Positions 28,086-38,680 are shown, counted from the first letter of the stretch. The stretch is DNA of 64,000 nucleotides from Caulobacterales bacterium (GCA_947474395.1 CANJID010000005.1:1-64000), one strand, 5' to 3'. Program-made: numbers and translations. Notes: generated from the sequence alone by a model not told the origin.

Positions 28086-29066
28086 ATGCGGGCAGGTTTG
28101 TGGTGCGCTGGGCTTGCGCTCAGCGCAGGTCTCGCGAGCGGGGCCGGGGCGGCGACGCCCATGGTCGCCAGGGCGGTCGCGGGCGGAGCGGCTTGCGACG
28201 AGGCCTGCCTGACCACCATGGTCGACCGCTATCTGGCGGGCCAGATCGGGCACCTGCGCAACCACGCGCCGATCGCCAAGAGCGCGCGCTACACCGAGAA
28301 CGCGGTGCGCATCCCCTTCGACCGGGGACTGTGGAAGACCCTCACCGCCGTCGGCGCCTACCGCCACATCGTCGCCGACCCGACCACCGGCTCGGTCGCC
28401 CTGTTCGGGACGATCGAGGAGGGCGGCACGCCGGGGCTGGTCCTGCTGCGGCTGAAGGTGGTGAACCACGAGATCGTCGAGGCCGAGGCCCTGGTTCCGC
28501 GGGGCGCCGTGGGCGCGCTCGGCGGCAAGGACGCGGCGCCCAAGCCCGTCTGGAACACCATGCTGGGGGCCGGCGATCGCTCGCCCCGGGCGAAGATGAT
28601 CGAGATCGCCAATTCCTACTTCGACGCCCTGATCAAGGGCGACGGGAGCCTCGCCCCCTTCGACCCCTCCTGCACGCGGGTCGAGAACGGGGTGCAGCAG
28701 ACCAATGTGGCCGACGCCAAGACGCCGGTCGATCCGGCCAAGCCCGGGCTGGTCCTCAACGCCCTGGGCTGCAGCGCCCAGATTTCCACGGGTGTGACCC
28801 GCCACATCCAGTCGGTCACCCCCCGGCGCATCTATGCGGTGGACGAGGCGCGCGGCGTGGTCTTCGGTATGTTCCGCCTGCGCGTGCCCGGCGACATCAC
28901 CGAGTTCGACGCCCCCGGCTTCGGCAAGGTGAAGATGCCGGTCGCCGACATCCATCCCTTCGACGCCGAGGTGGGGATGGCCTTCAAGATCAGGAACGGG
29001 CGGATCGTGGAGACCGAAGCCGTTTCCATGAGCCTGCTCTACGGCTCCAAGACGGGGTGGGAATGA
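28086..29066 (+). CDS. Secreted NTF2-like family protein, 326 aa (copy 1)
   Basis: A 326-residue exported protein with a signal peptide (MRAGLWCAGLALSAGLASGAGA), then a conserved start CDEACLTTMVDRYLAGQIGHL. NTF2-like features repeat through the protein (ARYTENAVRIPFDRGLWKTL, RAKMIEIANSYFDALIKGDG, FDPSCTRVENG), and the C-terminus includes VDEARGVVFGMFRLRVPG and DIHPFDAEVGMAFKIRNGRI. Two cysteine pairs suggest disulphides in the periplasm. It is paralogous to the next gene and overlaps it by four bases (ATGA), so they are probably co-translated. I know of no demonstrated activity; lyase- or hydrolase-like steroid/aromatic enzymes with this fold exist, so a catalytic role is possible. Confidence 0.7.
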   Translation: MRAGLWCAGLALSAGLASGAGAATPMVARAVAGGAACDEACLTTMVDRYLAGQIGHLRNHAPIAKSARYTENAVRIPFDRGLWKTLTAVGAYRHIVADPTTGSVALFGTIEEGGTPGLVLLRLKVVNHEIVEAEALVPRGAVGALGGKDAAPKPVWNTMLGAGDRSPRAKMIEIANSYFDALIKGDGSLAPFDPSCTRVENGVQQTNVADAKTPVDPAKPGLVLNALGCSAQISTGVTRHIQSVTPRRIYAVDEARGVVFGMFRLRVPGDITEFDAPGFGKVKMPVADIHPFDAEVGMAFKIRNGRIVETEAVSMSLLYGSKTGWE

Positions 29067-30043
29067 TGAGCAAGTCCGTCGCCCTGGCCGCCGCCGCGGC
29101 CCTGACCATTGTGGGCCTCGCCGGCCCGTCCGTCGCCGCCGACAAGGCCGCGCCGGCAGCCTGCAACCGCGCCTGCCTCGAAGGCTTCATGACGCGCTAC
29201 CTCGACGCCATGTTCGCCCATGACGCCAAGCGCGTGCCGGTCACGGCGAACTTCCGGCGCACCGAGAACACCATCCCCCTGAAGCTCGGCGACGGCGCCT
29301 GGCGCACCATGAGCGGGCGGGGGGACTACGCCTTCACCATCGCCGATCCGAAGACCGGCCAGGTCGGCACCATCGCGACGCTGCGCGAGAACGGCCGTCC
29401 GGTCCTGGCCTCGATCCGGCTGCGCGTGACCGGCGGCAAGATCTCGGAAGCCGAGGAGCAGATCCTCCGCAACGAGGGCTCTGCCACCTCCGAGGAGGCG
29501 CTGAAGGTCTCGGCCGTCTGGAACACGGCCCTCACCGCCGGCCAGCGGGTCTCGCGCGAGCGGATGATCTACGCCGCCAACCAGTACTTCTCCGGCATCG
29601 TGGCCATGGACGGCAATATCGTGCCCTTCGACGAGCGCTGCCGCCGGATCGAGAACGGCAATATCACCGCCAACAATCCCAACCGGCGCCCGACCACCAC
29701 GGGCGGCTTCAACGTCGGCCCGCTGAACTGCACCGGCAATATCTCGGCCAAGCTCTGGACCTACATCACCGACGTCACCCACCGCCGCCACAACTTCGTG
29801 GACGAGGAGCGGGGCGTGGTGTGGTCGCAGGTCATCTTCCCGCATGAGGGCGGGATCATGAGCTACTACCAGCCGGGCTACGGGACGCTGGACATGTCGG
29901 CGGCGGCAAAGCGGCCCTTCGACACCCACATCGCCGAGCTGTTCAAGGTCGAGAGCGGCAAGATCACCCAGATCGAGGCGGTGATCCTCTCCACCCCCTA
30001 CGGCATGGACGACGGGGGCTGGACCAAGGCGCCGGCGAAGTAG
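29063..30043 (+). CDS. Secreted NTF2-like family protein, 326 aa (copy 2)
   Basis: A paralogue of the preceding gene with the same length and layout: signal peptide (MSKSVALAAAAALTIVGLAGPSVA), CNRACLEGFMTRYLDAMFAHD, FRRTENTIPLKLGDGAWRTM, RERMIYAANQYFSGIVAMDG, CRRIENG and a closing HIAELFKVESGKITQIEAV. Middle and C-terminal regions differ strongly (more polar, HRRHNFVDEERGVVWSQVIF), which suggests the pair act on different substrates or as a heteromer. Either ATG at 29063 or 29066 can start it, both overlapping the upstream stop. The function is not established. Confidence 0.7.
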   Translation: MMSKSVALAAAAALTIVGLAGPSVAADKAAPAACNRACLEGFMTRYLDAMFAHDAKRVPVTANFRRTENTIPLKLGDGAWRTMSGRGDYAFTIADPKTGQVGTIATLRENGRPVLASIRLRVTGGKISEAEEQILRNEGSATSEEALKVSAVWNTALTAGQRVSRERMIYAANQYFSGIVAMDGNIVPFDERCRRIENGNITANNPNRRPTTTGGFNVGPLNCTGNISAKLWTYITDVTHRRHNFVDEERGVVWSQVIFPHEGGIMSYYQPGYGTLDMSAAAKRPFDTHIAELFKVESGKITQIEAVILSTPYGMDDGGWTKAPAK

Positions 30044-30045
30044 CG

Positions 30046-30435
30046 GTGGGAGGCCTCGACGTCTTCGCGCTTCGGCCCTTCCTGCCGGCCAAGGACTTCG
30101 AGCTGTCGAAGCGCTTCTACCAGGCGCTGGGGTTCAAGACCGTGCTGGACGGGGACGTGGCCATCTTCGGCACGGGCCCGCATTCCTTCATCCTGCAGAA
30201 CTACTTCGAGAAGACCTGGGCCGAGAACACCATGATGCAGCTCATGGTCGAGGACCTCGACGCCTGGTGGGCGCACATCGAGAGCCTCGACCTCGCCGGC
30301 AAGTTCGGCGTCCAGCCGCCACGCCCGCCCGCCGTCCAGCCGTGGGGGCTGACGGTCGCCTACGTGTTCGACCCCGCCGGCGTCCTCTGGCACGTGGCCC
30401 AGAAGCCGCCGACGGGGCGAGAAGGACCTACTTGA
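30046..30435 (+). CDS. VOC/glyoxalase-fold protein
   Basis: A 129-residue cytosolic VOC-fold protein starting at a GTG two bases after the preceding stop, so it shares the operon. [21 protein letters not shown] and the C-terminal [19 protein letters not shown] carry the fold pattern, with a histidine but no full ligand set visible. Members include glyoxalases, extradiol dioxygenase relatives and bleomycin-resistance proteins. The role alongside two exported proteins is unclear. Confidence 0.75.
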   Translation: MGGLDVFALRPFLPAKDFELSKRFYQALGFKTVLDGDVAIFGTGPHSFILQNYFEKTWAENTMMQLMVEDLDAWWAHIESLDLAGKFGVQPPRPPAVQPWGLTVAYVFDPAGVLWHVAQKPPTGREGPT

Positions 30436-31720
30436 ACAGGTCTTCGATGTCCTTGGGCAGGGCGTCCTGCTTGGGACGGTCCCAGCCCTTCTCGAAATAC
30501 TTCTCCCAGACCTTGGCCCAGGGGCGGTTGAAGAAATCGACGTAGTTCGGATCGTCGTTGAGAAGCCGTGTGGGCCGCCCGTTCACGTTCTTGATGTTGT
30601 CGACGCACTCGAATGTGCTCACCCGGAGCGCCGGGTCGCCGAGCGTTCCACGCCGCAGGTAACGATCGTTGATCCGAAGCGGCGCTGCGAACGCGACCGG
30701 ATCGTAGAACACCACCTCGCTGTCGAGGCCCAGATACTTGCCGGCCGCGTCGTAGGCCGCCTTGTAGGTCTCCACCGCTTCCAGCTTGTCGCTGAACTCG
30801 AAGCCGCCGTGGTTCGTCCAGGCCTGGACGTTGGCGGTCCAGACAACCATCGCATCGCCGTCCCAGAAGGCGACGGACTCTCCCAGCCACTGCGGCAGCC
30901 TTTCGACGTGGCGGCCGCCGATGTGGAAAGCGCGGAAGAAGTCGGGGAAGCCGATGGCGCCCGAAAAGAGCGAGACCATCTCCGGCGCGACCATCATCTG
31001 GAACTTGTCGGTCTGAGAGGGATAGGCCCACAACCGCAGGAAGCCTTCCGGCTGGCAGAGCGCCCCGGGCCACTGGTGCGAGTTGTCGATCGCCTCGTGG
31101 TACATCTGCTGCACGAAGCGCTGCTGGTACTCAGGCGTGAGCAGCGAGAGGGTGGTGGGGATCTGGGTGATCCCGCCCCAGAACCACCGCTCTCCCTTCG
31201 GGCCGAACAGGGTGACATCGTAGGCGTGGTCCTCGGGGAGCGGGCTCTCGTCCATCGCGTCGTAGTCGCGGATGTAGAAGCCGTTCCAGTCCGGCGCGGT
31301 GGCCTTGGTGTAGACCGTCGGCCCGCCCCTGGCCCTGGCGGCCGCCAGCAGGGCCTCGTAGTGCTCCCTGGCGGTCTTGTAGGGGTAGGGGCTGACGATC
31401 TTGGCCCTGGGATAGCTCAAGGCGCAGTTGCCCCAGGAGGCGGTGGTGGGGGGTTTAGGCCCCATCCGGCCGAATTCCCAGATGCCCTCGGTCAACTCGC
31501 GCGAGGTGTTGCAGCGCCAGTAGCGGGGATCGGACCAGAGGTCCTTGTCCTTGTAGAAGTTCTTCGAGGTGAAGAGGTCGGTCTTGAGGGGCGCTACGCC
31601 CGCGGGCGGCCCCTTCAGCGGCAGCGGCGCCCTGGCGGCGGCGGCGGCGGGACCGGCGATGGCGGCGAAAATCCACGACGCCAGGCACGCGGCAAGCAAT
31701 CCCAGTCGGCTGACGGTCAA
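30428..31720 (-). CDS. Secreted uncharacterised protein, 430 aa
   Basis: A 430-residue exported protein starting at a TTG at 31720 with GGGAGGGG just upstream. The signal peptide is [20 protein letters not shown]. The segment [22 protein letters not shown] near residue 282 resembles a widespread uncharacterised periplasmic family (GxSxGxWxGDTLVVxTxG) found in Acidobacteria and sphingomonads. Conserved tryptophans and histidines are scattered through the N-terminal half ([31 protein letters not shown]). No catalytic motif was recognised. It overlaps the tail of the VOC gene by eight bases, convergently. Confidence 0.65.
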   Translation of the reverse strand: MTVSRLGLLAACLASWIFAAIAGPAAAAARAPLPLKGPPAGVAPLKTDLFTSKNFYKDKDLWSDPRYWRCNTSRELTEGIWEFGRMGPKPPTTASWGNCALSYPRAKIVSPYPYKTAREHYEALLAAARARGGPTVYTKATAPDWNGFYIRDYDAMDESPLPEDHAYDVTLFGPKGERWFWGGITQIPTTLSLLTPEYQQRFVQQMYHEAIDNSHQWPGALCQPEGFLRLWAYPSQTDKFQMMVAPEMVSLFSGAIGFPDFFRAFHIGGRHVERLPQWLGESVAFWDGDAMVVWTANVQAWTNHGGFEFSDKLEAVETYKAAYDAAGKYLGLDSEVVFYDPVAFAAPLRINDRYLRRGTLGDPALRVSTFECVDNIKNVNGRPTRLLNDDPNYVDFFNRPWAKVWEKYFEKGWDRPKQDALPKDIEDLFK

Positions 31721-31832
31721 GCACCCCTCCCATTGTTGTTTTTATTGAACTATTCGGGCGGACTTCACGCTTACTGACCCAGCATATCCAGGTTCTTCCG
31801 CCATGGCCAAGCCTCGACGGGAGCGGGCGGCT

Positions 31833-33212
<1,380 letters not shown>

Positions 33213-33306
33213 GGACCCCAAGGGACTCGAAGGTTGAGTAGCGAGTCTAACCGCACCGGGCCGCAAGCCGACATGGATAGGGCGGCGCCTGTTTGAGAGG
33301 CGTTTC

Positions 33307-34092
33307 TCAGGCCATGAAGTCCGCGACCAGCTTCACCGCCTCGGGGCTTTCGGTCAGGACCAGGTGGCCGACCCTGGGCATCAGCTTCAGGGTGGCGTTG
33401 GGCAGGCCGGCCATCCACAGGGGCGCGGCCTTGGCGGAGACGATCTGGTCGTCCTCGCCCCAGACCACCAGGGTCGGAACGGTGACCCGGTGCAGCCAGT
33501 TGGCGATGCTGCGGCCCTGGGCCTGGGCCATGAAGACCTTGCCGGCCGAGCCGCCTTCGCGGGCGCGGGCGGCGTACCAGTCCGGGTCCTCTCCTTTGGG
33601 CAGGAAGGGCTCCAGCACCGCCGAGTTGACCACCATGGTTTCGTGGAAGCGCTTGGGGTTCAGCCGCTCCGGGTCCGGCGGCGGCGCGCCGGGGCCGACG
33701 AGGCCGCCCGCGCCCACCAGGGCCAGTTTCTCGATCCGGTGCGAATGGCTGACGGCGAACTCGGCGGCCATCCAGCCGCCGAAGGACAGGCCGACCAGCC
33801 GGAAGCGGTCGATCTTCAGGGCGTCCAGGAAGTCGAGGTAGTGCAGGACGTAGTCGCCCATGCCGACGATGGCGGGGTTGTCCTCCGACTCCCCCCAGCC
33901 GGGGTGGTAGGGGAAGACCACATGGAAGCGCTTGGCCCAGTCGGCCGCGAAGTCGATCCCCTCCCAGGTGCCGCCCCCGTGGAAGAACACCAGGGTCGGC
34001 CCCGTCCCGCCTTCGTAGTAGACGACGGTCTTGCCGTTCAGCACGACCTCGCGCCGGGTCAGGCCCGTGCGCGCCGCCACCGGCTGGGCCAT
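33307..34092 (-). CDS. Alpha/beta hydrolase, C-C bond hydrolase-like
   Basis: A 261-residue cytosolic alpha/beta hydrolase with the oxyanion strand [26 protein letters not shown], nucleophile elbow [13 protein letters not shown], the acid in VWGEDDQIV and the catalytic histidine in [17 protein letters not shown]. The pattern is close to meta-cleavage-product and related C-C bond hydrolases that split 1,3-diketone-like compounds. It starts four bases after the EthD-domain gene, so the two form an operon. It is a candidate for breaking a beta-keto acid such as 4-hydroxybenzoylacetate, but that is an inference. Confidence 0.82.
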   Translation of the reverse strand: MAQPVAARTGLTRREVVLNGKTVVYYEGGTGPTLVFFHGGGTWEGIDFAADWAKRFHVVFPYHPGWGESEDNPAIVGMGDYVLHYLDFLDALKIDRFRLVGLSFGGWMAAEFAVSHSHRIEKLALVGAGGLVGPGAPPPDPERLNPKRFHETMVVNSAVLEPFLPKGEDPDWYAARAREGGSAGKVFMAQAQGRSIANWLHRVTVPTLVVWGEDDQIVSAKAAPLWMAGLPNATLKLMPRVGHLVLTESPEAVKLVADFMA

Positions 34093-34096
34093 ATGG

Positions 34097-34405
34097 CTAG
34101 CCTTCCTTGGCGTCGTAGCGGAGCAGGGTGACGCCGCCGGTGGCGTAGTTGGCGGTGTCGGCCGCCACCTTGCCGCCGATCTCCGAGCCGATGGAGGCGT
34201 CGGCGGCCGCTCGGTCGGCGAAATCGCCTTCCCAGATACAGAAATAGGGCGAGCCGCCCGGCGTCATGGCCTCGACGTCGAAGGTGTGCCGGCTGGCCTT
34301 CAGCCCAGGAAGCTGGCGGGCGATGGGCAGGTGGGTGCCCTCATAGTAGGTGCGGAAATGGTCCGGGTCGGTCGGAGCCGGATAGAGCGCCACGATCTTG
34401 TGCAA
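34097..34405 (-). CDS. EthD-domain protein
   Basis: A 102-residue dimeric alpha-beta-barrel protein of the EthD family, with MHKIVALYPAPTDPDHFRTYYEGTHLPIARQLPGL at the start and PYFCIWEGDFADRAAADAS following. The start codon is TTG at 34405 with GGGAGG upstream. EthD proteins are needed with monooxygenase systems, or act as small decarboxylases or isomerases in other members. Directly upstream of the hydrolase, it probably works with it. The gap 34406-34616 holds only a palindromic repeat. Confidence 0.8.
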   Translation of the reverse strand: MHKIVALYPAPTDPDHFRTYYEGTHLPIARQLPGLKASRHTFDVEAMTPGGSPYFCIWEGDFADRAAADASIGSEIGGKVAADTANYATGGVTLLRYDAKEG

Positions 34406-34587
34406 GGTTCGCCTCCCATGGTTTTCGCCACCTTAGGCGGAAGGCCGCGACGGTGGCTAGGGGAGGGAGAGATCGGGCCGGGAGGAAGTGGCGACTTCAA
34501 CCCGGCCCTGACCTGGCCGTGGATAACCGCATCCAGCAGGCCGGGCTGCGGCCTGCCTACCACGTCGGAGCGGGATCGCCCCATGCT

Positions 34588-34610
34588 CCCTCTCCCCGGC
34601 GGGGAGAGGG
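34588..34610. repeat. CTCTCCCC palindromic repeat, single hairpin
   Basis: CCCTCTCCCC-GGC-GGGGAGAGGG is a perfect 10-bp stem between the 3' end of the reductase gene (34617) and the EthD gene, where it could terminate the reductase transcript. Confidence 0.8.
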
Positions 34611-34616
34611 ATGAGG

Positions 34617-35492
34617 TCAGAACTCCGGGTCCCAGGCGAGCACGGATTCCGAAGCGTCCTTGTCGGCGCCGAGGGTGTCGCGGGCCTCGATCCAGCGCTG
34701 GCTGACGAGTTGGGCCACCGGCGCCTCCATGCCCATCTGCTTGGCCAGGTCGGCGGCGATCTTCACGTCCTTGGCCATGAGCCCGACCGCGAAGCCGCCC
34801 GCGAACTTGCGGGTCAGGACCTGGGAGGGGATCACCACCTCGGTGGCGAAGTTCTTGCCCGTGGAGACGTTGAGGATGTCGACCATCACCGCAGGGTCGA
34901 GGCCGAAGCGCTTGCCGACCGACAGCGCCTCGGCCGCCGCCGCCAGCCCCGCCGCCCCGACGTAGTTGTTCAGGGCCTTCATGGCGTGGCCGGACCCGAG
35001 GGGGCCGGTCTCGAAGATCTTCTTGCCCATGCAGGACAGGATCGGCTTGGCCTTCTCCTTGGCCGCCGCGTCGTCGCCGCCGAGCATGATGGCGAGGTCG
35101 CCGGTGATGGCCCGCGGCACGGCGCCCGAGACAGGGCCGTCGAGGAACACCGCGCCGGTCTTGGCGATGATCGGGCCCATCTCGCGACTGTCGCCGGGCT
35201 CGGAGGAGCTCATGTCGACGATCACCGTCCCGGGCTTGAGGGCCTTGATGAAGGCGCCGCCGTCGGCCTCGGTCAGGGCCGCGCGGACGTGCTTGGAGGT
35301 CGGCAGCATGGTGATGACCACCTCGCAGGCGGCCACCTCCGCCAGGCTGCCCGCCTTGGCCCCGTGCTCGGCGGCGAACTTCTCGCAGCGCGCCTTGTCG
35401 AGGTCGAAGGCCACGACCTGGTGGCCCGCCTTGGCGATGTGGCCGGCCATGGGCCAGCCCATGTTGCCGACACCAATGAATCCGACTTTCAT
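34617..35492 (-). CDS. Beta-hydroxyacid dehydrogenase (3-hydroxyisobutyrate dehydrogenase family)
   Basis: A 291-residue NAD(P)-dependent dehydrogenase. The Rossmann motif is GFIGVGNMGWPMAGHI, the substrate-binding loop DGPVSGAVPRAITGDLAIMLGG, and the catalytic lysine lies in GHAMKALNNYVGAAGL (K of KxxNN). The family oxidises 3-hydroxyisobutyrate, tartronate semialdehyde or related beta-hydroxy acids. The ATG at 35492 follows two bases after the AhpD-like gene, so translation is coupled. The two-gene unit probably handles one metabolite; its identity is not visible. Confidence 0.87.
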   Translation of the reverse strand: MKVGFIGVGNMGWPMAGHIAKAGHQVVAFDLDKARCEKFAAEHGAKAGSLAEVAACEVVITMLPTSKHVRAALTEADGGAFIKALKPGTVIVDMSSSEPGDSREMGPIIAKTGAVFLDGPVSGAVPRAITGDLAIMLGGDDAAAKEKAKPILSCMGKKIFETGPLGSGHAMKALNNYVGAAGLAAAAEALSVGKRFGLDPAVMVDILNVSTGKNFATEVVIPSQVLTRKFAGGFAVGLMAKDVKIAADLAKQMGMEAPVAQLVSQRWIEARDTLGADKDASESVLAWDPEF

Positions 35493-35494
35493 AT

Positions 35495-35878
35495 CTATTC
35501 GAGCCCCATGTCTTTGAGCACTTCCACGGCGGTCTGCATGGCGGCGACCGAGGCGGGCACGCCGCAGTAGATCATGCCGTGCAGCAGCACCTCGAGGATC
35601 TCGTCCTTGGTCACGCCGTTGGCGATGGCGCCGCGCACGTGATTGGCCATCTGGTTCGGCTTGGAGAGCGCCATCAGCATGGAAAGGGTCAGCATGGAGC
35701 GGGTCTTGCGGTCCAGGCCCGGGCGGTCCCAGACCTCGCCGAAGCAGTAGCGGGTGACCATGTCCTCGATCGGGGCGGTGAAGGCGCTCGCGCCCTTGAC
35801 CCGTTCGATCGCCGCCTCGCCCCACATGTCGGCGCGAATCTTCAGTCCCGCTGCCGCGGTCTCTTCCTTGGTGGACAT
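35495..35878 (-). CDS. Carboxymuconolactone decarboxylase-like (AhpD-fold) protein
   Basis: A 127-residue all-helical protein with the CMD domain: RYCFGEVWDRPGLDRKTRSMLTLSML, NQMANHVRGAIANGVTKDEILEVLLHGMIYCGVPAS. This is the PcaC-type arrangement, where EVLLHxxxYxGxP is the conserved signature, rather than the AhpD CxxC disulphide. PcaC decarboxylates 4-carboxymuconolactone in protocatechuate breakdown, so the gene could serve that pathway; other CMD proteins do different jobs. The ATG at 35878 has GGAGG upstream. It is the first gene of a pair with the dehydrogenase. Confidence 0.82.
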   Translation of the reverse strand: MSTKEETAAAGLKIRADMWGEAAIERVKGASAFTAPIEDMVTRYCFGEVWDRPGLDRKTRSMLTLSMLMALSKPNQMANHVRGAIANGVTKDEILEVLLHGMIYCGVPASVAAMQTAVEVLKDMGLE

Positions 35879-35966
35879 GGTTCCTCCCTCGCCCTGAACG
35901 GTGCTTGGGAGCGATCTAGCCGATATGAGCGCGGCTTGTCCCCTGGCTTGGGAGCCAAATTCCGCG

Positions 35967-36782
35967 TTAGCCCTGCCAAGCCTGAAGCGCCGCGACGCGA
36001 GTCCTGAACCACCGCTCAAGGCATGTCTTGCTGTCGCAGCTGTTGCGTTCGGCGAGCGCCGCCTGCTGTTCCCGTTTCACCTGACCTGTCACGTCACGTT
36101 CGATGGCATTCTGGTACAGCGTCGCCAATTCTCTTTCCCTGGCCGCCAAGGACGGATCGTCACGCAGCATTTCGGCGACGGTCGGCAACCGGGGTTGAGC
36201 TGCCGGGCTCGCAACTCCGTTGCCGGCCGGATCGGGATCCCGGCTTCCTTGGTCTTCGCTAGCGGCAGATGCTTCGGCTTGAGGAGGAGCGTCTAGCCGA
36301 GCCGCCCATTTGCTCAAGTCGGCAGAAGCGATGCCCTGGAGCAAGTCGTCCGCGCCGTACACCGTGAACACTGTCCCACTGCCGTCGGCGGCCGGCTGGG
36401 CGGTATACTTGATGTCCAGGGAAGTCTGGCTTGCGCCTCCCAGCGCGCTCGCCGCCCCATCCGGGAAGGTAATTTCGACCCTGCCGGAACAGCTGACCTT
36501 TTTCGTATCCTTGTTGTATTCATCAAGGAGCGGAAGAGAAATTTTCACTACGGATTGCTTGGCGAGCTCCGGAATAGCGAGCTTGGTCGCGGATGAAGCA
36601 AGCTTCCTCGCATTGTCGAAAATGATGGCTTTGACTTGCTCTATGGTCTGAGCATCGGCGCAAGTTTGAGCAGGCCCGCCCGCTTTGGCTAAGCCCAGGC
36701 CGGATTGCGCGACGCGATCACACCCGGCCGACAGGAATGAGGCTGCCATCACTAAGGCGCCCAGTTTGAAGAGAGCGCCCAT
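35967..36782 (-). CDS. Lipoprotein with LprI-like C-terminus
   Basis: A 271-residue lipoprotein. The signal is MGALFKLGALVMAASFLSAGC, with cysteine 21 as the lipidation site. The middle (residues 30-150) is a domain with no match that I know of. The C-terminal 60 residues (SLAARERELATLYQNAIERDV, then CDSKTCLERWFRTRVAAL) match the LprI/lysozyme-inhibitor-like pattern with a cysteine pair. This suggests an outer-membrane or periplasmic envelope protein. A poly-alanine and proline-rich linker joins the domains. It is 41 bases downstream of the SH3 protein, same strand, and probably forms an operon with it. The actual ligand is unknown. Confidence 0.7.
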   Translation of the reverse strand: MGALFKLGALVMAASFLSAGCDRVAQSGLGLAKAGGPAQTCADAQTIEQVKAIIFDNARKLASSATKLAIPELAKQSVVKISLPLLDEYNKDTKKVSCSGRVEITFPDGAASALGGASQTSLDIKYTAQPAADGSGTVFTVYGADDLLQGIASADLSKWAARLDAPPQAEASAASEDQGSRDPDPAGNGVASPAAQPRLPTVAEMLRDDPSLAARERELATLYQNAIERDVTGQVKREQQAALAERNSCDSKTCLERWFRTRVAALQAWQG

Positions 36783-36823
36783 AGTTGTTTCCCCGATGCG
36801 ACGTTGTTTGGGTCGAAAGCCGC

Positions 36824-37747
36824 CTATTTCGGGCCGATCATCACCGATGAAACCCAGCCGCGATTGCCGGTTTCGTCGTCGACTTCCCACCAGACGCCGT
36901 TCTTTTGCCCGGTTGGGAAAACGCTGTCGCCGACGTTGAAGCTGCGGACCATCTTCGCGGCCGGTGAAGGCGTTTCACGCATCTGTACAGCCGTCTTCAC
37001 CACGTAGGTCTGGATCGGCGCGGACGCCTGGGCCTGACCCGGCTGCATGTTCTGCATGTAACCGATCAGGTCGATGAAGGCGTTGAGGTAGGCTGCGGCG
37101 ATCACCTGGCCGATCTCGGTGTTGCCGTAGCCGCCGCCAGCGCCCGCCACGAGGCCGCCGAAGCCGCCGCCGCCGAAGGAGATGTCGGTCTTCTGGGCCG
37201 TGCCCTCGGACACGTGCTCCTGCACCGTGGTGCGGATGTTCACCAGGGTCAGCAAGGTGTTGGCCTCGGACCGCTGGGTGCGGATGCCGCCGATCAGGCC
37301 GCCGACGGGGCCGCCGATCAGGCCGCCGATCACAGCGGCGTTGCCGCCGGCGTTGCGGTTGGCGTTGGCGATGTCCGGGATGATCGCATAGTCGGCAGCC
37401 AGCACCTGGCCGGCGCCGACGTTGGAGCCGCGCTGCAGGTCGGCGCCGAGGTCTCGTTCGGCGTTGCGCATCTGAAGGCCGCCATTTCGGTCGACGACCC
37501 GCAGGCAGTTGGACCGGGAAGCCATGAGCTTAATCAGGGCTTCGGGGCTGCCAAGATTATATTGCCGCCACCACTGTTGTTGCGGCTCCTGGATGGAAAC
37601 GGTGCCGATCGGCTGGGCGCATTGGGGAAGCTGCGGCGTGCCGGCCGGGCGCTTGTTGTTGTCCTGGCGGATCTGGGCCGAGACGGGCGCGACAACCGCG
37701 CTGGCCATGGCGGCCATGGCGATACAGGCGAATAGGCGACGGCGCAT
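36824..37747 (-). CDS. Exported CsgG-like protein with C-terminal SH3 domain
   Basis: A 307-residue exported protein. A signal peptide (MRRRLFACIAMAAMASAVVAPVSA) is followed by a central region with CsgG-like features (LMASRSNCLRVVDRN, NVGAGQVLAADYAIIPDIAN, a glycine-rich GGLIGGPVGGLIGGI and a beta-rich NIRTTVQEHVSEGTAQKTDI). A bacterial SH3 domain (YVVKTAVQMRETPSPAAKMV, ending with GNRGWVSSVMIG) closes the protein. CsgG-type proteins form outer-membrane secretion pores, and SH3 domains bind peptidoglycan. The central assignment is tentative; the SH3 is clear. The ATG at 37747 was chosen over a GTG 12 bases upstream. It pairs with the lipoprotein gene downstream. Confidence 0.65.
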   Translation of the reverse strand: MRRRLFACIAMAAMASAVVAPVSAQIRQDNNKRPAGTPQLPQCAQPIGTVSIQEPQQQWWRQYNLGSPEALIKLMASRSNCLRVVDRNGGLQMRNAERDLGADLQRGSNVGAGQVLAADYAIIPDIANANRNAGGNAAVIGGLIGGPVGGLIGGIRTQRSEANTLLTLVNIRTTVQEHVSEGTAQKTDISFGGGGFGGLVAGAGGGYGNTEIGQVIAAAYLNAFIDLIGYMQNMQPGQAQASAPIQTYVVKTAVQMRETPSPAAKMVRSFNVGDSVFPTGQKNGVWWEVDDETGNRGWVSSVMIGPK

Positions 37748-37822
37748 ACAAACCCCCACGGTGAAACCTTGGCCGTGACCCTACGCCTGCGGTGGGGGCC
37801 GTCAACCGCGCGAACAAGGGGG

Positions 37823-38623
37823 TCAGGCCATCCCTAACGCCACCTCGGCGGCCGCTTCGCGCAGGTCGCCGAGGCAGGTTTCTATGACGTGCTCGGCGGT
37901 CGCCGCGCGGCGGGTCCAGGTGAGATTGATCGCCGCGATCACCTGCCCGCCGACGATGATGGGCGTGGCGATGGACGCCCGCCCGTCGTCGATCACCGGG
38001 CCTGCGCCGGCCTCGGTCTCGCCCAGGAAACGGGCGTCGCGCATCCCGTAGCCCCGGGCCTGGGTCTCGCGCACCATCCGCGCCAGCCAGGCGGTGTCGG
38101 CGGCCATCTCCTCGCCGGGACGGGCGTGCAGGCGCATGCGGGCGACGATCTCGGCCCGCTCCTCCGGTCCGCAGAAGGCGAAGTAGGCTCGCCCCACCGC
38201 CGACAGCAGCATGTTCACCCGCACCCCCACCGGCCCCAGCGGCAGGTGGGGCACGTGGCTGCGGGGGCGGTTGGTTTCGATCACCTCGATCTGGTCGTCG
38301 ATCCGCACGCCAAGGATCGAGGGCCAGTTCACCCGTTCGCACAGCCGCGCCATCACCGGCGAGGCGATCTCCACCAGCCGGTCGTTCTCCGCTGGGGCGG
38401 GCAGGCGGTCGCGCATCCGGCTGGAGGGCAGGTAGGCGCCGTCGGCCATCCGCTGCCAGACCAGGTTCCGCTCGGTCAGGGTCTTGAGGATGCGCAGCAG
38501 GGTGGCCTTGGGCAGGCCGGTGATCTGGTGCAACTCGCGCAGGCTCGCGCCCGGCACGGTCTGCAGCGCCTGCAGCACGTCGAGCCCGCGCTCCAGCGCC
38601 CTTATGGACTTCACCCCTGGCAT
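37823..38623 (-). CDS. IclR-family transcriptional regulator
   Basis: A 266-residue regulator with a winged helix-turn-helix (SIRALERGLDVLQALQTVPG, LRELHQITGLPKATLLRILKTL) and a C-terminal effector-binding domain with PSILGVRIDDQIEVI and ATPIIVGGQVIAAINLTWTRR. It is divergent from the dikinase-carboxylase operon, and the 153-base gap holds a palindrome typical of IclR sites. IclR regulators of aromatic catabolism (PcaR, PobR of Acinetobacter, CatR) respond to pathway acids and may activate or repress. The likely effector is a phenolic acid or its phosphate, by context only. Confidence 0.87.
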   Translation of the reverse strand: MPGVKSIRALERGLDVLQALQTVPGASLRELHQITGLPKATLLRILKTLTERNLVWQRMADGAYLPSSRMRDRLPAPAENDRLVEIASPVMARLCERVNWPSILGVRIDDQIEVIETNRPRSHVPHLPLGPVGVRVNMLLSAVGRAYFAFCGPEERAEIVARMRLHARPGEEMAADTAWLARMVRETQARGYGMRDARFLGETEAGAGPVIDDGRASIATPIIVGGQVIAAINLTWTRRAATAEHVIETCLGDLREAAAEVALGMA

Positions 38624-38661
38624 GGCCAGGGAGAGGAAACGACTTAGCGCCGCTCAGTCAA

Positions 38662-38680
38662 CGTTTCATGCCGTGAAACG
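38662..38680. promoter_or_regulatory. Predicted IclR operator
   Basis: CGTTTCA-TGCCG-TGAAACG is a perfect 7-bp inverted repeat with a 5-base spacer. IclR-family operators often contain TTTCA-N-TGAAA-type half-sites (KdgR is an example). It lies 39 bases from the regulator start and 96 bases from the dikinase start, so it could control both divergent promoters. Confidence 0.65.
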
